NCBI GenBank assembly: GCA_016930015.1
Contig: JAFGHR010000109.1
Span: forward strand, 1-60,462
From: Anaerolineae bacterium
GTDB lineage: Bacteria > Chloroflexota > Anaerolineae > Aggregatilineales > Aggregatilineaceae
Reading direction: 5' to 3'
Length of the DNA: 60,462 nt
Shown here: positions 54,109 through 60,462 of the stretch, one piece after another
Layout of the letters: each line of letters starts with the position of its first letter
Numbering within the stretch: position 1 is the first letter of the stretch
Translations under genes and position numbers: made by a program
Notes under the pieces: generated by a model
Seen by the model: only the letters and a program-made list of their open reading frames with translations
What the model was told of the DNA's origin: nothing
The model's database searches: none

Positions 54109-54885
54109 ATGGGTGAAATTATCTCAATACACTCCTTTCGGGGAGGTACTGGCAAGTCGAACCTGACTGCCAATGTGGCGACTCAAATTGCGATGCAGGG
54201 CAAGCGGGTAGCCATTGTTGACACCGACATCCAATCGCCGGGCATTCACGTTCTGTTCGGCTTTGATGAAACCATGTTGAATGTAGCCCTTAATGACTAT
54301 CTGTGGGGTAAAATCCCGATCGAAGCCGCGGCGCATTCGATCCGCGAAAAAGTCGGCAACCAGCCCGACCGTGCGTTTTTGAAAGAACTGGATATGTGGC
54401 TGATCCCGTCCAGCATTCGCACCGGCGAAATCGCGCGCGTCCTGCGTGAAGGGTATGATGTCGGGCTGTTGAACGAAGGTTTCCACACCTTGCTTGACAA
54501 ACTTCAGCTTGACTACCTGTTTATCGATACACACCCCGGTCTGAATGAAGAAACGCTGTTGTCGATCGCTATTTCCAACGCGCTTGTGATCATCTTGCGG
54601 CCCGACCAGCAGGACTTCCAGGGGACGGCGGTCACTGTTGATGTTGCCCGCAAATTGGAGGTTCCGCGCTTGTGGCTGGTGGTCAACAAAGCCCTGACGC
54701 GCTACGACTTCCAGAAGGTCAAAGCTGATATCCAGGCCATATACAACGTACCCGTAGCCGGTGTGCTGCCGCTCTCTGAAGATGTGGCATCCAACGCCAG
54801 CGGTAATATTTTCTCAGCCCTTCATCCCGATCATCCATGGTCTCAAACCGTTCAAGAAATCGTTGCAAACATCATCGAAACCTGA
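54109..54885 (+). CDS. MinD/ParA-like ATPase
   Basis: 258 residues. The deviant Walker A is SFRGGTGKSNLTANVA (~residues 8-23): the C-terminal Lys-Ser pair is intact, but the signature Lys of ParA/MinD proteins (KGGxGKS) is Arg. IVDTDIQSPGIHVLFG is switch I, LFIDTHPGLNEETLL is Walker B, and LVVNKALTRYD binds the base. There is no MinD-type amphipathic C-terminal helix. The gene heads a tight operon with a HAMP-GAF protein, a zinc protein and a cyclase/ATPase, so a role in positioning or regulating that signalling complex is likelier than chromosome segregation. GGAGG precedes the ATG. Confidence 0.88.
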   Translation: MGEIISIHSFRGGTGKSNLTANVATQIAMQGKRVAIVDTDIQSPGIHVLFGFDETMLNVALNDYLWGKIPIEAAAHSIREKVGNQPDRAFLKELDMWLIPSSIRTGEIARVLREGYDVGLLNEGFHTLLDKLQLDYLFIDTHPGLNEETLLSIAISNALVIILRPDQQDFQGTAVTVDVARKLEVPRLWLVVNKALTRYDFQKVKADIQAIYNVPVAGVLPLSEDVASNASGNIFSALHPDHPWSQTVQEIVANIIET

Positions 54886-55015
54886 CGCATCGAAACCGCC
54901 ATAGCGCCCTATCACACACTTTTCACGACGATTGCCTGGTATTTTACGCTCCGGGCATAACAAGTGGCTTGATGAAGGGCTTATGCCGGTCCTGCCGGAT
55001 ACATAAGGACACACC

Positions 55016-56113
55016 ATGTTTAATCGTCTACGCGTTTTTTGGAAAATACTGGCAGCCTTGCTGGTCGCCAGCCTGATTCCGTTGTTTGTGCTGGTGATCG
55101 TGTCTGCCGGTTCGACCACGGCGATCGGGATCAGCCTGGCAGCGGCGGTGGTTCTTGCTCTGGTCGTGGCCGTCTGGCTGGCAGGCAGCTTCACACGTCC
55201 CGTCAGGCAGTTGGCGCGGCACGTGAATAACCTTGTCGAGGCGGCTGATGCGGAAACGGGTGATGCCATTACACCGCAGCTTGATGCGCTGGCCCGCCTG
55301 GACCTTCCACAAGACATGGATGATCTGGCCATTGGCTCGTGCCGCCTGGGCCAGTTAATCCAGCAGCGGATCAACGAATTTAACACCATTTACACGATGG
55401 GACAGGCGATCAGCGCCGAACTCGATTTTGAAGACACCGTGCGGGCTGTCATACGAGCGATGCAGCAGGTGGTTGGATTTGACGCCGCCGAAGTGTCAGT
55501 GGCCCGCGGAAAAGTCCTGGTGGTCGAAGCCTGGATTGGTCGTAAAGACTTTAACGATACCACCGGTCGTGAATACCGGATCGGTCGGGGCCCCACCGGT
55601 ATGATCGCCTCCACCAAAGCCCCTGTATTTATGCCAACCATTACTTCTGAAGACGACCTGAAACGCACGCTGGGGTATGCCACCGAAGCGGGCGAATTCC
55701 TCATGAAAACAACCAAAGTTGTCATCAATTCGTTTCTTGGCATTCCCCTGTTAATCGGCGAGCGCCTGATTGGCACCCTGACGCTGGTGCATTCGCAGCC
55801 CGGCCATTTCACCGAAGCCGATAAACGCCAGCTTAACAAACTGGCCGCCCAGGCTTCGATCGCCATTGACAACGCCATCAAAATTCGCCAGCGCGAAAAC
55901 GCGCTCAAAGCCCAGATACGCGAACTGCGCGTCGAGATCGATCACAAACAGCTTGAGGACGATGTCGAAAAAATCACGACAACCGACTACTTTCAGAGCC
56001 TTCAGGCCGATGCGGCTAGAATGCGTAAACGGGTTTATACTAGAAGAACATCACCAACGAACGAGTCTGAGCCATCTGTTGAGCCGGATTCTGATCAGTC
56101 CACTGATCAATAA
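55016..56113 (+). CDS. Membrane-bound HAMP-GAF sensor protein without output domain
   Basis: 365 residues. Two N-terminal helices (ILAALLVASLIPLFVLVIVSA and ISLAAAVVLALVVAVWLAGS) form a hairpin, followed at once by a HAMP-like segment (FTRPVRQLARHVNNLVEAADAE). A GAF domain occupies ~125-300 (VRAVIRAMQQVVGFDAAEVSVA ... FLGIPLLIGERLIGTLTLVHS). The C-terminal part is a coiled coil (LKAQIRELRVEIDHKQLEDD) ending TTTDYFQSLQADAARMRKR, then a polar tail. No kinase or cyclase domain is attached, so it probably signals to partners in its operon. AAGGA lies 6 bases before the ATG. The next gene follows by 22 bases. Confidence 0.87.
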   Translation: MFNRLRVFWKILAALLVASLIPLFVLVIVSAGSTTAIGISLAAAVVLALVVAVWLAGSFTRPVRQLARHVNNLVEAADAETGDAITPQLDALARLDLPQDMDDLAIGSCRLGQLIQQRINEFNTIYTMGQAISAELDFEDTVRAVIRAMQQVVGFDAAEVSVARGKVLVVEAWIGRKDFNDTTGREYRIGRGPTGMIASTKAPVFMPTITSEDDLKRTLGYATEAGEFLMKTTKVVINSFLGIPLLIGERLIGTLTLVHSQPGHFTEADKRQLNKLAAQASIAIDNAIKIRQRENALKAQIRELRVEIDHKQLEDDVEKITTTDYFQSLQADAARMRKRVYTRRTSPTNESEPSVEPDSDQSTDQ

Positions 56114-56135
56114 TTAGTAAAAAGAGACTGACTTT

Positions 56136-56354
56136 ATGAGCGGATTATGTTGGGTGTGCGATGAGTCTGCGCAGGCGAGCTGTCGCTTTTGTGGGCGTTT
56201 CGTCTGCAAAGATCATGCGTCCAAGCTGCCTTTTTTCCTTACCGTCTATGTCGGAGCCAACCAAACGCCAAAAGCCATTGTCGTAGCAGATGCAATTTGG
56301 TGTGGTATTTGCCGACCTCAGCCTGACCCGATTGCTATGCCGGAGATTTATTGA
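56136..56354 (+). CDS. Small B-box-like zinc-binding protein
   Basis: 72 residues rich in metal ligands: CWVC (5-8), CRFC (16-19), CKDH (24-27) and CGIC (56-59). The spacing suggests a B-box or cross-brace zinc finger binding two metals. It is probably cytoplasmic and a protein-protein adaptor. It sits in the middle of the five-gene operon, 25 bases before the next gene. The function is inferred only from context. Confidence 0.75.
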   Translation: MSGLCWVCDESAQASCRFCGRFVCKDHASKLPFFLTVYVGANQTPKAIVVADAIWCGICRPQPDPIAMPEIY

Positions 56355-56379
56355 TACGCGGGGTAATAGGGAGACAACT

Positions 56380-56799
56380 ATGCCGGGCTTATACGATCGG
56401 TTAATGGATGAAATCGAAGATGATAACGACAAACCGGCTGGCCTGACACCGCTAGAGATTGCCGAGTTGCCCGAACCACATCGCACGGTCATGTTTTTTC
56501 TGCTACGGGACAAAGCCGCCGCCTCGCGGGGTGTGACGCTGGACGTGCTCGAAGACAAACTCAGCGATATCGATGACATGGCAGGTGTCCTGTACGACCT
56601 GACCAAACACAGTTGGCTCATTATGCTGGGCGAGCCGCCCGCCGAAAAGTACAAAGTGAATCTCCGCCGCAAGCATGGCAGCAAAACGTCAGGCATCTGG
56701 TCCGCCCTGACCGACCACTTGATGGAAATAGACGACGACGAGCGTTCACAAGGAACACAAAACACATCGGGCAGCATTGCCCCGCGCCCCGATTGGTAG
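56380..56799 (+). CDS. Small acidic protein of unknown function, possible winged-helix
   Basis: 139 residues from MPGLYDRLMDEI, with GGGAG 6 bases before the ATG; the longer frame overlaps the previous gene and is rejected. The first 30 residues are acidic. The central part (LTPLEIAELPEPHRTVMFFL and GVTLDVLEDKL...LYDLTKHSWLIML) reads like a helix-turn-helix with a beta wing. The tail is polar. No family is recognised. It lies 17 bases before the cyclase gene and is surely co-transcribed. Confidence 0.72.
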   Translation: MPGLYDRLMDEIEDDNDKPAGLTPLEIAELPEPHRTVMFFLLRDKAAASRGVTLDVLEDKLSDIDDMAGVLYDLTKHSWLIMLGEPPAEKYKVNLRRKHGSKTSGIWSALTDHLMEIDDDERSQGTQNTSGSIAPRPDW

Positions 56800-56816
56800 C
56801 CGAGGCATAATCTGCC

Positions 56817-59800
56817 ATGTCGTTTGATCCGACCTTCCAACAACGCTTGAGCCGGTACCTTCCGAACGACCTGTTGAACCAGTTTCCTGACACACAGGCG
56901 CTCACCAAAGCGCTCCGGCGTTTGAACAGCCTGCACCAGGCTGTTTTGTCGTTTTTGCCGCAGTATGTTGCCGAAAACGAACGCCTCCATCACGAGGTGT
57001 ATGGCGGGCTGCGTCCTGGCACATTTATGTTTGCCGACGTATCCGGCTTCACGGCGCTGTCAGAAAAACTCCAGGCGGCGAGTGGGCGTGAAGGCGCGGA
57101 AATACTGACGGCGATTATCAACAGTTATTTCGCCACTATGCTGGAAATTTTAGCGAAGTCGAACGGGCAGTTACTCAAGTTTGCGGGCGACGCGCTGCTG
57201 ACCTTTTTCCCGGCCCGGCCCGGCGAAGACGAAGCGCCGCTTGCTATTCGAACCGGGCTGCGCATGCAGCGCGCCATGGTGACCGGTTTCCAGCCAATCC
57301 GCCATGCCGACCTTGAAAGCCTGATCGGCCCCCATTCCCTGGAACTGTCGATGTCGATCGGGATCGCACGCGGCAAGCTGCTCGAAGCCGTGATCGGCAA
57401 TACCCAGCAGCGCGATCACATGATCCAGGGCACACTGCCGGGCATGGCCATGCGTGCCGAAGAAGCCGGTACCCGTGACGACGTCATCGTCGATGCCGAG
57501 TTGTATGACAGTTACCATGATCAATTTGACATGACGGCGCTTGGCGAGGGGTTTTATCGTGTGGAAGACACGTTCGGCGACCGCCTGGATGATTACGAGT
57601 TTGTCATACCGCGCCGCCGCCGCGGCCAGTCCGCCGCGTTATTTGACTTCGCCGAAGCAAACTTACTTCAAGACTTGCAGCGACAGGTTGAGCGGCTGGA
57701 CAGCGTGGCCCGTTTTGTGGCTCCGGATGTGGTCAACAAACTGGCGTTCCGGGGTGATCACATCGAACCGGAAAATCGCCCGGCCACGGTGATCTTTTGC
57801 CACGTGACCGGTTTCGCCGAGATATTGGAGCAGTGGGGCGAAAACGAACTGTCCCGCCTGACGACGATCATCAACCGCTACTACGGCATCATGCAGCGTA
57901 CCATTGTGGCAAATGGCGGATCGTTAAACCGCAGCGATCCCTACCGGCACGGGGCCAAACTCCTGATCACGTTCGGCGCACCGATCGCGCACCCTGACGA
58001 CCAGGAACGCGCCGTTACAACAGCCCTGGAAATGAACCGCCAGCTTGCGCTGCTGAACAACCGCCTGCGCGATGAACTACCCGACCACCTGCAACGATGG
58101 CCGTTCATCACGCAGTGTTTGGGGATCACATATGGCCCGGTGTTTGCCGGTGAGGCGGGCTGGCGTGCCCGGCGCGAATACACGGTCATGGGGGATGACG
58201 TTAACCTGGCCGCCCGCCTGATGAGTAAGGGTGAGTCCGGCCAGATCATGATCAGCGCGCGCGTGTGGGAACGCGTTAATCCACACTTTGAAACCGAGGT
58301 CCTGCCGCCGCTCCAACTCAAAGGCAAAAGTAAACTAACCCAGGCGTACCTGGTCAAGGCCAGCGCCATATCCGCCTTGAATATCGCTGAGACATCGGAC
58401 ACGCCGTTTGTCGGCCACGACCTGCAACTGCTGACGCTTACGTATGCGCTGCAACAGGCAAGAGGACCGCGCCGCCGGCAAGCATTTGCCTTAATTGGTG
58501 ATGCGGGTGTTGGTAAAACACGGATCGCTAAACAAGTGGTCGAAGCGGCTGAGGCGACCGGTTTTAGCGTGGCGTGGGCAAGCTGCCAGCTTCGCAGCAC
58601 ACAAGGCCAGTCGGTATGGGGTGCGATCATTTTCCAACTGCTCCAGCTTGAGCAGGCCAAAAGCAAAAAAGCACAGCAGCGCCTGCTCAACGTGCGTCTG
58701 GGCGAAATGGAGCTTGGTGAACTGGAAAGCGTTTTTGCGTCACAACTCTTTGTGTCGGACAGAACACCGGACAAGTCACCATCGCCTAAACCTAAAACCG
58801 CTGTTCGTGATATGCCCAAGACCAGCACGGGTGTTTTTGATCTGATACAGGGACCTTCTGACCTGGAAAAATCGGGGATATTTGGTGCGGTTCGCCGTGA
58901 GGTCGAGTCCAGCCCGGCGCCTGGTGAAAAAACCGGGCTGCCCTTGTGGAAAAACCTCCAGAAACAGACCAGTTTTCCCGACAGCGTTGTCCGGCTGCTC
59001 CAGGCGTTTGCCGACGAAACACCCACATTGCTTATATTCGATGACATCCACCAGGCCGACGCGGAAACACTGGCGATCCTCAACCAGGCTTTAGAGGCAA
59101 TTACACAATCCCGGCTGATGGTGCTGGCCACACACGAACCGGATGAAAACCTGGACGTGCGCGTGCGCCGCAAGTTAAGTATCGATGACCTGGACCAGGA
59201 CGAGGCTTACTTGATGGCCGCGCGCGTGCTTGGTGCCGACGACGTTGGGCCGCACCTGCGTGACTTTCTGTGGCAGCGCACCGGCGGGCGTCCCCTGTTT
59301 GTTGAGACGTTGATCAAACTGCTGCAAGACAACGCCCACATCAAACAAACGGGGCCGCAAATCGAACTGGCCGAGGGTGCCCAGCCTGCCAACCTGCCGG
59401 ATCATGTGCGCCAGTTGATCGTCAGCCATACCGACCGGCTCTCGCATGAAGCGCGTACCGTGCTCGAAGTGGCCTCAGTCATCGGAACATCCTTCACACT
59501 CGAAGCCCTGCTGGCTATCGGCGAAATCGGCCTGGAAATTCGCCTGGAAACACGGCTGGGTGATCTGATCCATTCGCGGCTCATCAACATGCAGCCCGAC
59601 CAATCGTACCGGTTTAACTATGGCGTGGTGCAAACCGCCGTGTACGAAAGCCTCAACCGGATGCAGCGCCTCAAATTACATCGCCAGAGTGCCGATTACT
59701 GGCAAAAACAGCCCGATGCAGACCAACACGTGCTGACTGTCGCGGATCACCTGGTCAAAGGTGGTATGCCAACCCGCGCCTCCGAGTTGATTTTTGAAGC

Positions 59801-60221
59801 GGCCAACCAGGCCGAACAGAGTCAACACATAACTCGCGCCATCGAGCTGGTGTCCCATGCGCTCGATATTTTCCCTCATGACGAGAGCTTGCAGACCAAG
59901 CTAACCCAGCTCCAACAGCTTGCAGCAGCATCAACAGTATCAGCAAGCGCCGGTTCTCGTAACGCCGATGAGCAGCAGCGGTCCCCGTGCCCGCACTGCG
60001 GCGCATCACCGAATCTTCAGAACAAGGTGGGTCGTAATCGCTCCGGCACACAGCGCTATCGCTGCAAACAATGCCGCCGCTCTTACACGCCAAAGCCAAT
60101 ACCGGATCAACCCGGTGCGGTGATCGATAAATTGTTTGCCAGCCCCACGGCTCAGCCACCCGGCGACCAGGCCAGCCCCCATCAGCCCGGTTTGCTCAAC
60201 CTATCCTCGTGGGAAAAATAG
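56817..60221 (+). CDS. Tandem class III adenylate/guanylate cyclase domains fused to AAA ATPase and zinc ribbon
   Basis: 1134 residues, no membrane segment. The first cyclase domain (~65-270) has both metal-binding Asp sites: MFADVSGFTALSEKL and LLKFAGDALLTFF. In the second (~320-510) these are FCHVTGF and HGAKLLITFG, lacking the Asp residues, but the transition-state Asn/Arg motif is intact (VNLAARL, ~462), while the first domain has GMAMRAEEA there. A signalling ATPase follows with GDAGVGKTRIAKQ (~562) and LLIFDDIHQAD (~740), a disordered insert (~630-710) and a helical C-terminal region. Residues ~1058-1093 are a four-Cys ribbon (CPHCG ... YRCKQC) like that of IS1-type transposase InsA. 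It should make a cyclic nucleotide under control of its ATPase. Confidence 0.92.
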   Translation: MSFDPTFQQRLSRYLPNDLLNQFPDTQALTKALRRLNSLHQAVLSFLPQYVAENERLHHEVYGGLRPGTFMFADVSGFTALSEKLQAASGREGAEILTAIINSYFATMLEILAKSNGQLLKFAGDALLTFFPARPGEDEAPLAIRTGLRMQRAMVTGFQPIRHADLESLIGPHSLELSMSIGIARGKLLEAVIGNTQQRDHMIQGTLPGMAMRAEEAGTRDDVIVDAELYDSYHDQFDMTALGEGFYRVEDTFGDRLDDYEFVIPRRRRGQSAALFDFAEANLLQDLQRQVERLDSVARFVAPDVVNKLAFRGDHIEPENRPATVIFCHVTGFAEILEQWGENELSRLTTIINRYYGIMQRTIVANGGSLNRSDPYRHGAKLLITFGAPIAHPDDQERAVTTALEMNRQLALLNNRLRDELPDHLQRWPFITQCLGITYGPVFAGEAGWRARREYTVMGDDVNLAARLMSKGESGQIMISARVWERVNPHFETEVLPPLQLKGKSKLTQAYLVKASAISALNIAETSDTPFVGHDLQLLTLTYALQQARGPRRRQAFALIGDAGVGKTRIAKQVVEAAEATGFSVAWASCQLRSTQGQSVWGAIIFQLLQLEQAKSKKAQQRLLNVRLGEMELGELESVFASQLFVSDRTPDKSPSPKPKTAVRDMPKTSTGVFDLIQGPSDLEKSGIFGAVRREVESSPAPGEKTGLPLWKNLQKQTSFPDSVVRLLQAFADETPTLLIFDDIHQADAETLAILNQALEAITQSRLMVLATHEPDENLDVRVRRKLSIDDLDQDEAYLMAARVLGADDVGPHLRDFLWQRTGGRPLFVETLIKLLQDNAHIKQTGPQIELAEGAQPANLPDHVRQLIVSHTDRLSHEARTVLEVASVIGTSFTLEALLAIGEIGLEIRLETRLGDLIHSRLINMQPDQSYRFNYGVVQTAVYESLNRMQRLKLHRQSADYWQKQPDADQHVLTVADHLVKGGMPTRASELIFEAANQAEQSQHITRAIELVSHALDIFPHDESLQTKLTQLQQLAAASTVSASAGSRNADEQQRSPCPHCGASPNLQNKVGRNRSGTQRYRCKQCRRSYTPKPIPDQPGAVIDKLFASPTAQPPGDQASPHQPGLLNLSSWEK

Positions 60222-60462
60222 ACCGCGCTCCGGATGGCAGCGGTAAGTAATCGCCAACAAGCCGCAGGTTTTCCGCCCAGCAGCAGCACACAATGTGTTG
60301 CAGTCTAGTCTTTGGCAGCGCGCTCGAACTAATAACGAACCTTAAAGTATTTTCATAACAATTTGGTCGTTTTGCTCAATACCTTCGCCAAAAAATGAGG
60401 GTCTGTAGGGCTTTTGAGGTAGAGTTATTGTTGACCAAAACAAGTGACTCAAACCAAGCAAA
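60222..60462. other. Intergenic end of window
   Basis: I see no gene here. The DNA becomes AT-rich after 60330. A TTGACC at 60431 could be the -35 of a gene that begins beyond the window. Confidence 0.4.

Noticed and set aside
57941..59173. 410-residue minus-strand frame within the cyclase gene.
   Set aside because: Ser/Arg-rich shadow composition; the plus strand encodes recognised domains throughout.

Overview
The window reads as one stretch of a bacterial chromosome of moderately high GC, densely coded on both strands. I see no plasmid, phage, transposase, tRNA, 16S/23S rRNA or CRISPR signature. The likely source is the phylum Chloroflexota (Anaerolineae-like). This is an inference from Thr/Pro-rich tails on secreted proteins, a very long PAS/GAF kinase, a cyclase/AAA-ATPase giant, a sulfoquinovose synthase, a fused glycyl-tRNA synthetase and general protein style. 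No rRNA is present to confirm it.

Layout. 1-9.6 kb, minus strand: a GNAT acetyltransferase (cut by the window edge), a class A penicillin-binding protein with a very long cytoplasmic N-terminus, a MaoC-type hydratase, a methyltransferase with a zinc ribbon, a one-pass membrane protein, and metK behind a complete SAM-I riboswitch with promoter and terminator. 9.8-15.2 kb, plus strand: a HAD phosphatase, an active-looking secreted zinc peptidase followed by a relative that has lost its HExxH, rlmN and a MoaD-like protein. 15.3-18.7 kb, minus: a PAS3-GAF3 histidine kinase. 19-21.3 kb, plus: two thioredoxin-fold proteins and icd. 21.4-26.9 kb, minus: a three-gene nucleoside/simple-sugar type ABC importer whose ATPase carries three membrane-embedded insertions inside its nucleotide-binding domains. 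27.1-35.4 kb, plus: a glycerol-1-phosphate-dehydrogenase-like protein and a 2259-residue secreted protein with about eleven beta-rich modules and a crippled metalloprotease motif. 35.6-38.3 kb, minus: a lipoprotein and sqdB. 38.4-41.2 kb, plus: a short self-contained transcript with a possible 23-residue peptide, then mutS2. 41.3-43.3 kb, minus: an ABC-F protein behind a promoter, a seven-codon leader peptide and a terminator, which looks like ribosome-mediated attenuation. 43.4-45.6 kb, plus: SRP RNA, a YabE-like G5/DUF348 protein and rsmA. 45.6-53.8 kb: a lipoprotein, glyQS fusion, small membrane protein, recO and cdd (minus), an AlkD-like glycosylase (plus) and a CNNM/CorC-type membrane protein (minus). 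54.1-60.2 kb, plus: a tight five-gene signalling operon (MinD-like ATPase, HAMP-GAF membrane protein, B-box-like zinc protein, small acidic protein, tandem cyclase/ATPase).

The most unusual items are the ABC ATPase with membrane insertions, the ABC-F attenuator with its leader peptide, the small independent transcript upstream of mutS2, the five-gene cyclase operon, and a short dispersed repeat found at least twice upstream of unrelated genes in the same relative orientation. Start codons were chosen mainly on Shine-Dalgarno (SD) spacing; several differ from the longest possible reading frame. All assignments are by eye, without database searches.
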